64,000 bases of DNA from Artocarpus heterophyllus (lineage: Eukaryota > Streptophyta > Magnoliopsida > Rosales > Moraceae): NCBI GenBank assembly GCA_025403435.1, contig CM046332.1, positions 10,471,903-10,535,902 on the forward strand, written 5' to 3'. Under the pieces are notes generated by a model. The model made no database searches. It had not been told where the DNA came from and saw nothing but the letters and a program-made list of their open reading frames with translations. The position numbers and the translations under genes are program-made. Positions 50,155 through 62,011 of this stretch are shown here, piece after piece (position 1 is the stretch's first letter; each line of letters begins with the position of its first letter).

Positions 50155-50500
50155 CATCACACACAAATGCACTTGCAAATCATAGCTTGTACTATAAAAT
50201 CTATTGCATAATAAATGCAACATAAAATGCAAACACATTTTGCTAATTATAATTTGCACTTTGAAACTTATTGCATAACAAATGTATCATATAACGCAAT
50301 CACATTATGCAAATCATAACTTTTATCCTAAAACTTATTGCATAACAAATGCATCATATAACGCAATCACATTTTGCAAATCATAACTTTTATTCTGAAA
50401 CATATCGCATACAAACGCAACATATATCGCAATCACATATTATAAATCATAACTTTTGTTCTGAAACATATTGCATACAAATGCAACATATTACATAACA
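50155..50500. repeat. About 67-bp tandem repeat, five units
   Basis: Successive units align at about 50160, 50227, 50294, 50361 and 50427 (spacings near 67). Each contains CGCAATCACATTTTGCAAAT or a variant, then CATAACTTTTATTCTGAAAC, then ATTGCATAACAAATGCA. A related worn stretch lies at about 62230-62350, beyond the inserted element, consistent with one outer LTR. Confidence 0.8.
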
Positions 50501-51263
50501 AATGCTTCATAAAACTTATAACTTAAATTATAAAACATTATGCATTGTCGAAATGCAGGACTTATACTAATCTTATTTCGTATCTAGGTTGCACATCCGC
50601 ATCTAGATCATAATCTAGTACATAAAAACTGGCCAGTAAGTTCATCTTTTTATTGTTCAGTCTATAGGTATTTTATCATCTAGTCATTCTAGACTAGTGA
50701 TAATGATTATTTAAAAGATATTTATGTACTTGTCTGAAAACTTTTAAGGGTCATAACAGAGCTTAACTTTTCATATCTCTCTTGAACATGTCTAGCCTTT
50801 CTTTTGGGGTACGAAAAAAGAAAAAATTAGCCCTTGTCTTTTTTGTATTCGTAGAGTCTCTCTCTTGGCTCTGCTTTTGTGACCTCTCTATTGGTCACGA
50901 GAAATTTTCTAAATTCTACTTGATTATCTAAATCGTTCTCACGATTTCTAATCAAACCTAGGGTGTCTTATAGTAATTTTTTCTAGTTTCCTATAGGCAA
51001 ATTGGAGGTTATATCCATAATGGGTGTCTTATGGACCTTATCGTGCATGTTCATTATGCACTACATGGTATTGTACTTATATACTATATCTTGTTATATT
51101 TTAGATAACAGGAATCAATCATAACATTCATATCCATATCATTCGCTCGTATAAGTATCATACTTACATATCACATTCATAAACATATCATACATATACA
51201 TGTCATTCATATCATACTTTCACATATTACTCATACTCATGTCATTCATATCATACTTTCACA

Positions 51264-51268
51264 TTTCA
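51264..51268. other. Target-site duplication TTTCA (left)
   Basis: TTTCA here is repeated at 62007-62011 directly after the far LTR. It gives the insertion footprint of the Tekay-like element. Confidence 0.93.
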
Positions 51269-51623
51269 TGTAACGCCCCTTTTTGGACGTCACAGATGTC
51301 GTTACATTCTTACATTCTTACTTATTTAACTCAAAACATATATATGAATACAAAACTTAAACGATACTTTTGATAGTAAAAGTAATTAAACATACTTAAC
51401 CAGGATCCATTCATACACATTTTTTTTATAACAATAACTTAACATTGTTAAATAACATTGCTTAACTTATACCATATTATAATTTATTCAATTATACTTT
51501 AAATTAATCATAAACTCATTTTAATAAAATAGATAAACCAAGTTGTAAAATCAGGACTTATAACAACATCACATCATATCTCATAAATCATCACATTGTC
51601 TATAACTCATTTACCCCCATAGT

Positions 51624-51813
51624 TCGGCAGGCCGAACTTGGGACTTCGACAGGCCGAACATGATCGGCAGGCCGAAGTTCCTCAACCGACAGGCTGGTAG
51701 AGACCTTGCAAATCTGGATTAAAAACTCATCACCGTCCGACAGGCTGACAACGTGATCGGTAGGCCAAACTTCCAAACATCGGTAGGCCGACCCATGACC
51801 TTCGGCAGGCCGA
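51624..51813. repeat. Phased palindrome array A in 3' LTR (AG-centred)
   Basis: Units start at 51624, 51646, 51664, 51686, 51737, 51757, 51780 and 51802; consensus TCGGCAGGCCGA. Spacings 22, 18, 22, 51, 20, 23 and 22 bp. Confidence 0.88.
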
Positions 51814-54002
51814 CCGAGCCAAGATCCTTGAGAAAAACTTAATTTGTAGAACAGAGTTAACTTTTCATAAAAATTGCAAAAGATCAAAATTCTTTAAAAT
51901 GATAAAATAAAGTATAAAACCATAGTTCAAGTATTCTTAAAACTTAACATAAAAATAATGTTTAAGATATAAAACTTGATTTAAAACATAAGATCATTCT
52001 TCTTGGCGTTCTTTCCGTTACAATTCATCGTGCTTTGTGCTCACATGCCTTCCCATGTCCTCCGCCTATTCCATGGTTTTCTTACCCTTATCTGCAACAT
52101 GACATAAAACTTCATTAAGCTAATGCTTAGTAAGTACATATAATTCTCACATTAAAAAACATTTCATATACATCATCATCATTATCATTGTCATCATATC
52201 ATAAAAGTGCCTTAAGCACAATTTCATAGAAACATAACTTTCATTACATTAAAGATATTAAAACTTATTCCATTTTATCTTAAGCGCCCAAGTGTTGCAC
52301 CATGAACATCATTGTAGGCGCACCGTCATGAGAGGAGAAGGGTAGCTAATCCCAAACCAAACATGACATCATAACATTTCATTTCATAACATTGGTGTGC
52401 AACACTTATTAGGTGATACATATATATATATATATAATTTTCATGTTATAAAACATTTCATCATCATACATGCATAACTTTAAATCATGAAAATCTTTCA
52501 TAAGAAATCCTTTAAGGAAAATAACCATAAATTTATCTTGAATACCGTTGTGAACATATCATCAATCCTTGAAAAAGGAGTCATGTTGCAGGTGAGAATG
52601 TACTTACCTTAACGCTAGCTTACTAAACCTTAATATACTTTTGGTGACGACGCCGCGGTCTCGATGTGCTCGTTCCTTTGAGTGTTCATGCCATTTATCC
52701 ATTTAAAATACAATAAAATTAATACTTATCATAAAACATCCATTCATATATCATCCATTAGCATAACATTCATTCATATAACATTCGTATATATACATTC
52801 ATCTCATATTATCATAATTCATAACCATAATTGTGAAAACATTTTCACATAAATTATCATCACATATAGACATTATTCCTAACATGCTTCCCTTAATATT
52901 ATCATCATAACATCACATACTTTTCAATCATGAAAATCTTTTGAAAACATTTTCTAATAATTTAAAATACATACATTTTAAAATTCATACAAACATTTTA
53001 TTATCATGTATTTCAATATCATAAAATTATTTCATCATCAACAAAAAAATCATTTAAACATATAAAATATTTTATAAAACAAAAATCCAAAAATATCATT
53101 GTTAAAATAGTTTTCCTAACGTAATCTCATAAAATTTCACATAACTCAAAATTACATTCATCATACATGACACAAGCATATTCTTGTCAATTTTTATGAA
53201 AAACATCATATTTACCCCTTGAATAAACATTACATTTTCATACATCAAAATTAAACAGTAACATTTTACTGTGAGGGGTAGAAGACAGAAAATTCATATT
53301 TTTCATGGAACACCGAAATGACATGAATATTGGAAAAACATACACATAATACATGCATGAACATCATAATAAAAACTCAAGACAAAATACAATACCTAGA
53401 GAAAGATATTGCAGACGATTGGAGGAGGAGAATTCTTTTAAAAAAAATACAAAGAAACGAGTCCTTACCTTAAAAATTTTCTTCTCAAATTTCTTAAATT
53501 CAACCAACAAAATATAACTTCTTCTTTAAATTTTCATGCAGAGAATTTTTGAGAGAAAAGGAATGGAATTCGTGGAGAAAAGAAGAGGAAGAGAGAAAGA
53601 CAAAAAAAGCGTCTCAGAACTGAGAGAGAAGGCGTGAGAGAGGATGGGAGAAAATCTGAGTAAAAGAAAACGTTAAAAATTTTTTTACGTAATGAGCATA
53701 ATGATAATTCATTACTCTCCATTAAGTCATAATTTTCTGACTGAAATGGTGCTAATTGGCGTGGAGAAAAGGAGAGAAACAAGGATAGTCAAACAAGCAC
53801 TCGCTACTTACCATGTTTCGCCCTCTTAAAATGGGAAACCATTTAAAATCAGACAAATCAGTGGAAAGTCAACCTTTTAATTTCCTTAACTGACAAAATT
53901 ATTCCATTATTATGCCAATTAATCACAATAAATCCCCCAATTAATGTAATTAACTCAGCTATAAATTTGGAGAGATTTCTGCTGACTGCTTGTCAACCGT
54001 GT

Positions 54003-54128
54003 TCGGCCTACCGATTTTCCCCTTCGGCCTGCCAGTTCCACCAAGTTTGGCCTGCCGGTGGTTTCCTTCGGCCTGTCGATCTTGGGCAGACTGTTTGGCC
54101 TGTCGAACTTGAAAGTCCGGCCTGCCGA
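54003..54128. repeat. Phased palindrome array B in 3' LTR (CT-centred)
   Basis: Units start at 54003, 54024, 54047, 54068, 54095 and 54117; consensus TCGGCCTGCCGA. Spacings 21, 23, 21, 27 and 22 bp. The orientation is inverted relative to array A about 2.2 kb away. Confidence 0.88.
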
Positions 54129-54379
54129 ACTGTCCTTAAATGCCATACATTAAAACATCCAATTCATCATGCATCATAATTAAACATACATTAAAATAAT
54201 CATGAACACTTGAGCACAAAGATTCCATGCGGTCGTCACCTGTCATATAACTTGACATAAAAAGTTAGTAACATTAACATCATATATCATTACATATAAC
54301 ATAAATTATTAATAAAATATCATTAACGTCGTTACTAACTTAACATGATTCATTGCATAAAAATAGGCGGGTGTTACAT

Positions 54380-54391
54380 TTCTCCCCACCT
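54380..54391 (-). other. Polypurine tract of Tekay-like element
   Basis: The - strand reads GGTGGGGAGAAA immediately before the 3' LTR start, the plus-strand primer site for reverse transcription. Confidence 0.85.
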
Positions 54392-54414
54392 TATAAAAGT
54401 TTCGTCCTCAAAAC

Positions 54415-57250
54415 TTAGAATAAATGCGGATACATAGCTCTCATGTCATATTCACATTCCCATGTGGCTTCTTCAACTTGCTGATTTCGCCATAACACCT
54501 TGACCAATGGAATTTCTGTATTCCTCAAGGTCTTGGTTTTTCGATCGAGTATCTTCGTTGGCTTTTTTTCATAACTTAAGTCTTCTCGTATCTAGATCAC
54601 TTGTGGCTCAATCACATGCGTAGGGTCCGGAACATACTTCTTGAGCATGGAGACATGAAATACATCGTGCATTGCGGACATCTCAGAAGGCAACTTCAGC
54701 TGATAAGCTACTTTGCCTATTCGTTTCACAACTTCATAAGGACCGATGAATCTTGGACTTAACTTGCTTTTCTTCCCAAATCTCATAACTCCTTTCATTG
54801 GTGCAACTTTCAGAAACACATATTCACCCACGGCGAACTCTAAGGGTCTTCTTCTTATGTCAGCATAACTCTTCTGACGGCTTTGTGCGGTCTCTATTCT
54901 TCTTCTTATCAACTTTATCATCTCAAAAGTTTCATTAACAAAATTCGTTCTTTCAGCATCGACGCTTTCCATCAACTTCTTTTCACTAGCTTCGTGCCAA
55001 CATATAGGTGATCTGCATTTTCGTCCTTACAGAGCCTCATATGGTGCCATCTCAATTGTCGCCTGAAAGTTGTTGTTGTAAGCAAACTCTGCTAACGGCA
55101 ACATTTTACACCAGCTGGTCTTAAAATCGAGAGAACAAGCCCGTAGCATATCCTCTAAAATCAAGTTCGTCCTCTCTGTTTGGCCGTCTGTCTAGGGATG
55201 AAAAGCTATACTGAAATATAGCTTGGTTCCCATAGCAGTCTGTACACTCTTCCAAAACTTAGATGTGAACCTGCCATCACGATCTGAGATGATCGACTTG
55301 GGAATCCCATGAAGTCGTACAATTTCCTTGACGTAGAGTTCCACTAACCGTTCCATAGAGTAAGTGATCTTGATAGGAATGAAATACGTCGTCTTAGTCA
55401 GTCGATCCACCATTACCCAAATTGCATCATAACCGTTCGTAGTTCTGGGCAAACCGATAATGAAATCCATTGCTATATCCTCCCACTTCCATTCTGGTAT
55501 TTGGATAGACTGCAATTCACCACCAGGTCTCTGGTGTTCAGCCTTTACTTGCTGACATGTCATACATTTCTTCACATACTTTGCAACATCATGTTTCATT
55601 CCAAACCACCAGAAATTGCCCCTTAGATCATTATACATCTTTGTTGCACTGGATGAATAGAGTAAGGAGTATCATGAATTTCTGCCAAGATCTTTTCCCT
55701 TAAATCATCAACATTGGGAACACATAAACGGTCCTTGAGATATAGAGTTTTGTCATCCGCGATACGAAATTCTTGACATTTCCCTTTTTTCATTTCTTGC
55801 TTGATCCTTACAAGACTTATATCGTCATCTTGCTTTCTCCGAATTTCATCATACATCGTCAGAGCAAGAGAGAGCGTTGATAGCTGGCCTACTATAAGTT
55901 CCAAACCGAAGTCTAGAATTTTCTTTCTTAAAGGTGAAGACATTGCTTGCATTGACATCAACGTGGCAACTGACTTCCTACTTAGTGCATCAGCCACTCA
56001 GTTAGCTTTACCAGGATGATAAAGGATTTCACAATCATAATCCTTCATCAACTCTAGCCATCTTCGTTGTCTCATGTTCAAGTCTCTTTGCGTGAAGAAA
56101 TACTTCAGACTTTGATGATCAGTGAAGATCTTACATTGAACCCCATATAAGTAGTGTCTCCATATCTTCAACGTAAAAACGACTGCTGCTAACTCGAGAT
56201 CATGAGTAGGATAGTTCTTTTCGTAATCCTTTAGTTGTCTTGAAGTATAAGCAATCACCCTTTCATTTTGCATCAATACAGCTCCGAGGCCCATCTTAGA
56301 TGCATCACTATAAATAATAAACCCATCATTTCCTTCATGAATTGCCAACACTGGAGCCGTCGTTAGCCTTTTCTTCAGTTCTTGAAAACTTTTCTTGCAT
56401 GCATCAGTCCATTCATACTTCTTTTCTTTGCGAGTTAGGTTCGTAAGTGGAGCTGCTATCTTGGAGAAATCTTCTACGAATCTCCGATAATAACCTGCTA
56501 AACCCAAGAAGCTCCTTATTTCACTTGCATTCATCGGTTGCTTCTAGTTGAGGACAGCTTCTACTTTGGCAGGGTCAACATAATCCCTTCCTTTGAAATA
56601 ACATGCCCCAAAAATGACACTTTATCTAGCCAAAACTTGCATTTGGAGAACTTAGCATATAACTGGTGTCTTCTTAAAGTCTCTAGCACAATCCTTAAAT
56701 GCTCCTCATGCTCTTCGTGATTCTTAGAATAGACAAGAATATCATCGATAAATACAACAACAAATTTATTGAGAAAATCCTTGAATACCCTGTTCATCAA
56801 ATCCATAAAGGCAACAGGTGCATTCGTCAAACCGAAAGGCATAACCACAAATTCATGGTGACCATACCTCGACCTGAAAGCAGTCTTGGGGATATCTCCT
56901 TCTTTAACCTTCAACTGATGATATCTTGATCGTAGATCAATCTTTGAGAACACCGATGCACCCTTGAGCTGATCAAACAAATCATCGATTCAAGGTAACA
57001 GGTACTTGTTCTTGATCGTCACCTTGTTCAGCTCTCTGTAGTCGATGCAGAGTCTCATAGTGCCATCCTTCTTCTTCACAAACAAGACTGGAGCACCCCA
57101 AGGTGAGTGACTTGGCCTGATGAAACCTTTGTCAAGTAGCTCTTTTAATTGTACATGAAGCTCCTTTAACTCTACCGGGGCCATTTTGTAAGGCGCTTTT
57201 GAGATTGGATCGGTGCCTGGAGCGAGCTCAATGTCGAATTCAACTCTCTT
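54415..57250 (-). pseudogene. Tekay-like pol: RT, RNase H, integrase, chromodomain (decayed)
   Basis: RT opens in the frame ending 56990 with [20 protein letters not shown], and its catalytic block reads [13 protein letters not shown] (D-D pair intact). RNase H (about 56360-55998) has [15 protein letters not shown] and the TDHQSLKYF motif. Integrase (about 55640-55010) has the zinc HHCC end (CMTCQQVKAEH), catalytic AMDFI and SDRDGRFTS, and GPY/F (FIGPYEVVKRIG). After a stop at about 54597 a chromodomain follows, containing LVKVLWRNQQVEEATWE, to the terminal TAA at 54417-54415. Lesions: frameshifts near 57180, 56560 and 55630; stops at about 56989, 56545, 55997, 55191 and 54597. The chromodomain would steer integration to marked chromatin. 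RT would copy the RNA to cDNA. Confidence 0.9.
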
Positions 57251-57834
57251 TCTGACGGTAGACTCGTTAGATCATCAAAAAATACATCTACATACTGATG
57301 AATAACATGCACATCTTTAATTCTTGTCTTTCCTTCTTGGCTTTTGTCTGCAATGTTTGCCAAATAGCCCATGCATCCACTATCAAAAAGAACATAAGCA
57401 TCATTAGATAAGCTTGTTATCTGACCTGTGACCACATTGGAAGCTTCTGCAGCCACTTGTTCTTTTGTCATGGCATAGATTCGGGCATTCGTCGGTGGGG
57501 CTTCAATTCTCCCTTGACTAATAAGTGGCCCTTCAAGGGAAGCTTGCATCTGATGTAGCTGGGCTTGAGGAGGAGCTCTCTGCGGGGCATTGGCATTCAT
57601 TAGCTTGGGGCAATTCTTTACAAAGTGGTCTTCACGCCCATAGATAAAACATTGGTTTGTTCCCAAGTGGCATTCCCCTGGATGCTTCTTCCCACATTTG
57701 GCACACGGTTGAAATCGCTTGTTATTATTGTTAGGCTGGCCATCATTGTGCCTCTTGTTGTCTTGGCCCTGTTGGTTCTGAGAATTGCCCTTCCTCTTAT
57801 TATTCCTCCAATTTTGGTTGTTGTTGTTGTTGCT

Positions 57835-57865
<31 letters not shown>

Positions 57866-58699
57866 TTGTTCCTGTGGGGAGGGCGGTTCTGGTTGCCTGC
57901 ATTGTTGGCCTGTTGGCTGGGTTGAGGCTGGTTCCTTCTTAGCTTGGACAGATGAAACTCAGTACGTTGAGCCCTCATAACAACCTACTCTTGAGTCCTT
58001 GGTGGACTTGCCCCATCAACGATTACAACAATATCTGGCCTAAGGGCTCTGATCAACCTTCTGACCCTTTCACCTTCATCCATAACCATCCCTGGACATA
58101 AACGGGCAAGCTGGTCAAACTTTGTCACCACATCAGTGACTGACATATCCTCCTGGCGCAAGCTCTCAAACTCCTCAAAATGTTTCCTTGTGACATTCAT
58201 GTGGAAGAACTTCATGTTGAATTCATGAACGAAGTCAGCCCATGTCATTTCTTTAACATTCCTGCTCTGTTTGATGCCATCCCACCATATTCTGGCCTCC
58301 ATGGTGAGACAATACAATGCACAGAGGACCTTTTCATTGTCTGTGAAATCCATGAGTCGTAAGATGGCCTCAATCGTCTTTAACCATCCCTGAGCTACTA
58401 GTGGATCCTTAGAACCTTCAAAATCTGCTGGGTTAACTCTCTTCCATATGACCAGTAGGGGTTCCTGATAGGCCGCTCTTGGTTCAGCAGCAGGAACTGG
58501 GACTTCATTTACTTGTGGCTGCGGAGGAGGAGGAGGAGGAGGCACATCATTGCCTCGTCGGTCATCAGTTCTGGCCGCTGGCCCTTAAAGCAACAATTTC
58601 CCTTCTTTGGTCCTCCAACTGCCTTTGCAGTTCAGCGATCATCGTCATGAGTCTTTCGTTGGTTTGGGTGCGTGTCTGCATTCTTCGGTGGCCGTCCAT
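57172..58699 (-). pseudogene. Tekay-like gag and truncated protease (decayed)
   Basis: The first ATG at 58699 opens MDGHRRMQTRTQTNERLM, a coiled-coil-like start, then ends after about 44 codons. A frameshift near 58580 moves to the frame with the PPPPPPQPQ tract and the retrotransposon gag core (WKRVNPADFEGSKDP, then WWDGIKQS). A TAG at about 57987-57985 interrupts it, and it continues with an Asn/Gln-rich (AAC/CAA microsatellite) linker. The CCHC knuckle has CFIYGREDHFVKNC, where the second Cys is Tyr and the Gly before His is Asp. The protease keeps VLFDSG but then jumps into the linker before RT (VIHQYVDVF), so most of the protease and following spacer are deleted. Non-functional. Confidence 0.87.
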
Positions 58700-58894
58700 C
58701 GTAATTTCCTAAAAGAATTAGGACTTAGAAATAATCTTCCAATTATGAGACAGGTTTTCACTACTAAATCGTTAATCATTAAATATTTAAACCTTAATAT
58801 TATCATCATACTTGCATCAATACATCTAACTTCATAACATACTTAGTTGGAGGACTTTGATTGACGTGTGGCAATATGAATTGTAATCGAAAAT

Positions 58895-58908
58895 CCACTC
58901 TGATACCA
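58895..58908 (-). other. PBS of Tekay-like element
   Basis: The - strand reads TGGTATCAGAGTGG a few nt inside the 5' LTR end, matching the initiator-Met tRNA 3' end for its first 11 nt. Confidence 0.85.
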
Positions 58909-59268
58909 AAGCCTGTAACGCCCCTTTTTGGATGTCACAGATGTCGTTATATTCTTACATTCTTACTTATTTAACTCAAAACATATATATGAATACAAAA
59001 CTTAAACGATACTTTTGATAGTAAAAGTAATTAAACATACTTAACCAGGATCCATTCATACACATTTTTTTTATAACAATAACTTAACATTGTTAAATAA
59101 CATTGCTTAACTTGTACCATGTCATAATTTATTCAATTATACCTTGAATTAATCATAAACTCATTTTAATAAAATAGATAAACCAAGTTGTAAAATCAGG
59201 ACTTATAACAACATCACATCATATCTCATAAATCATCACATTGTCTATAACTCATTTACCCCCACAGA

Positions 59269-59459
59269 TCGGCAGGCCAAACTTAGGACTTCGACAGGTC
59301 GAACATGATCGGCAGGCCAGAGTTCCTCAATCGGCAGGCCGACCCATGACCTTGCAAATCGAGATTAAAAACTCATCATCGTCTGGTAGGCCGAAAACGT
59401 GATCGACAGGCCGAACTTCCAAACATTGGCAGGCCGACCCATGACCTTCGACAGGCCAA
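59269..59459. repeat. Phased palindrome array A in 5' LTR
   Basis: Units start at 59269, 59291, 59309, 59331, 59382, 59403, 59426 and 59448, nearly the same spacing as in the 3' LTR. The unit at 59331 with its 3' flank (TCGGCAGGCCGACCCATGAC) matches the 59426/51780 type, not its positional partner at 51686. Confidence 0.88.
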
Positions 59460-61619
59460 CCGAGCCAAGATCCTTGAGAAAAACTTAATTTGTAGAACAG
59501 AGTTAACTTTTCATAAAAATTGCAGAAGATCAAAATTCTTTAAAATGATAAAATAAAGTATAAAACCATAGTTCAAGTATTCTTAAAACTTAACATAAAA
59601 ATAATGTCTAAGATATAAAACTTGATTTAAAACATAAGATCATTCTTCTTGGCATTCTTTCGGTTACAATTCATTATGCTTTGTGCCCACACGCCTTCCT
59701 ATGTCCTCCGGCTATTCCATGGTTTTCTTACCCATATCTGCAATATGACATAAAACTTGATTAAGCTAATGCTTAGTAAATACATATAATTCTCACATTT
59801 AAAAACATTTCATATACATCATCATCATTATCATTGTCATCATATCATAAAAGTGCCTGAAGCACAATTTCATAGAAGCATAACTTTCATTACATTAACC
59901 ATATTAAAACTTATTCCATTTTATCTTAAGGGCCCAAGTGTTGCACCATGAACATCATTGTAGGCGCGCCTTGATGAGAAGAGAAGCGTAGCTAATCCCA
60001 AACCAAACATGACATCATAACATTTCATTTCATAACATTGATGTGCAACACTTATTAGGTGATACATATATATATAATTTTCATGTTATAAAACATTTCA
60101 TCATCATATATGCATAACTTTAAATCATGAAAATCTTTCATAAGAAATCCTTAAAGGAAAATAACCATAAAATCATCGTGAATACCATTGTGAACATATC
60201 ATCAATCCTTGAAAAAGGTGTCATGTTGCAGGTGAGAATGTACTTACCTTAACGCTAGCTTACTAAACCTTAATATACTTTTGGTGACGACGCTGCAGTC
60301 TCGATGTGCTTGTTCCTTTGAGTGTTCATGCCATTTATCCATTTAAAATACAATAAAATTAATACTTATCGTAAAACATCCATTCATATATCATCCATTA
60401 GCATAACATTCATAGATATACATTAATCTCATATTATCATAATTCATAACCATAATTGTGAAAACATTTTCACATAAATTATCATCACATATAGACATTA
60501 TTCATAACATGCTTCCCTTAATATTATCATTATAACATCACATACTTTTCAATCATGAAAATCTTTTGAAAATGTTTTTTAATAATTTAAAATACATACA
60601 TTTTAAAATTCATACAAACATCTTATTATCATGTCTTTCAATATCATAAAATTATTTCATCATCAACAAAAAAATCATTTAAACATATAAAACATTTTAT
60701 AAAACAAAAATCCAAAAATGTCATTGTTAAAACAGTTTTCTTAACGTAATCTCATAAAATTTTACATAACTCAAAATTACATTCATCATACATGACACAA
60801 GCATATTCTTGTCAATTTTCATGAAAAACATCATATTTACCCCTTGAATAAACATTACATTTTCATACATCAAAATTAAACAGTAACATTTTACTGTGAG
60901 GGGGTAGAAGACATAAAATTCATATTTTTCATAGAACATCGAAATAACATGAATATTGGAAAAACATCACATAATACATGCATGAACATCATAATAAAAA
61001 CTCAAGAAAAAATACAATACCTAGAGAAAGATATTACAGACGATTGGAGGAGGAGAATTCTTTTTAAAAAAATACAAAGAAATGAGTCCTTACCTTAAAA
61101 ATTTTCTTCTCAAATTTCTTGAATTCAACCAACAAAATATAACTTCTTCTTTAAATTTTCTTGCAGAGAATTTTTGAGAGAAAAGGAATGGAATTCGTGA
61201 AGAAGAGAAGAGGAAGAGAGAAAGATAGAAAAAGCGTCTCAGAACTGAGAGACAAGGCGTGAGAGAGGATGGGAGAAAATCAGAGTAAAAGAAAATGTTG
61301 AAAAAAAGTTTAACGTAATGAGCATAATGATAATTCATTACTCTCCATTAAGTCATATTTTACTAACTGAAATGGTGCTAATTGGTGTGGAGAAAAGGGG
61401 AGAAAAAAGGAAAGTCAAACAATCACTCCCTACTTACCATGTTTTGCCCTCTTAAAATGGGAAACCATTTAAAATCAGACAAATCAGTGCAAAGTCAACC
61501 TTTTAATTTCCTTAATTGACAAAATTATTCCATTTTTATGCCAATTAATCACAATAAATCCCCCAATTAACATAATTAACTCAGCCATAAATTTGGAGAG
61601 ATTTCTGCTGACTGCTCAT

Positions 61620-61760
61620 CAGCCGTGTTTGGCCTGTAGATTTTCCCCTTCGGCCTGTCGGTTCCACCAAGTTTGGCCTGCCGGTGGTTTCCTTCAGCCT
61701 GTCGATCTTGGGCAGACTGTTCGGCCTGCCGAACTTGAAAGTCCGACCTGCCGAACTGTC
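61620..61760. repeat. Phased palindrome array B in 5' LTR
   Basis: Six CT-centred units parallel to 54003-54128 in the 3' LTR. Individual units differ mainly at C/T and G/A positions. Confidence 0.85.
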
Positions 61761-62006
61761 CTTAAATGTCCATACATTAAAACATTCAATTCATCATGCA
61801 TCATAATTAAACATACATTAAAATAATCATGAACACTTAAGCACAAAGATTCCATGCGGTCGTCACCTGTCATATAACTTGACATAAAAAGTTAGTAACA
61901 TTAACATCATATATCATTACATATAACATAAATTATTAATAAAATATCATTAACGTTGTTACTAACTTAACATGATTCATTTGCATAAAAATAGGTGGGT
62001 GTTACA

Positions 62007-62011
62007 TTTCA
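62007..62011. other. Target-site duplication TTTCA (right)
   Basis: Partner of 51264-51268, directly after the LTR end. Confidence 0.93.

Larger units (their letters stand above)
51269..54379 (-). mobile_element. 3' LTR of Tekay-like element
   Basis: TGTAACGCCCC at 51269 to GTTACA at 54379 (3111 bp). Contains two palindrome arrays in opposite orientation and a GA-rich (CT on the sense strand) leader segment at about 53548-53650. Confidence 0.93.
51269..62006 (-). mobile_element. Structurally complete Tekay/Del-like chromovirus (Ty3/gypsy)
   Basis: A 10,738-bp element with all landmarks in order on the - strand: 5' LTR 62006-58914, PBS 58908-58895, gag, protease, RT, RNase H, integrase, chromodomain, PPT 54391-54380 and 3' LTR 54379-51269, flanked by TTTCA. 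Domain order RT-RH-IN marks Ty3/gypsy, and the C-terminal chromodomain marks a chromovirus; sequence flavour suggests Tekay/Del. The LTRs are 3.1 kb and visibly diverged with small indels, and the internal region is short (4.5 kb) owing to a deletion in protease and the linker. Several stops and frameshifts leave it non-autonomous. Confidence 0.93.
58914..62006 (-). mobile_element. 5' LTR of Tekay-like element
   Basis: TGTAACGCCCC at 58914 to GTTACA at 62006 (3093 bp). Closely parallel to 51269-54379 with scattered substitutions and small indels, for example an 18-bp-class loss near 60412. Confidence 0.93.

Noticed and set aside
57625..57942. 105-aa Val/Leu-rich frame on the + strand
   Set aside because: Antisense shadow of the Asn/Gln-rich gag linker of the Tekay-like element.
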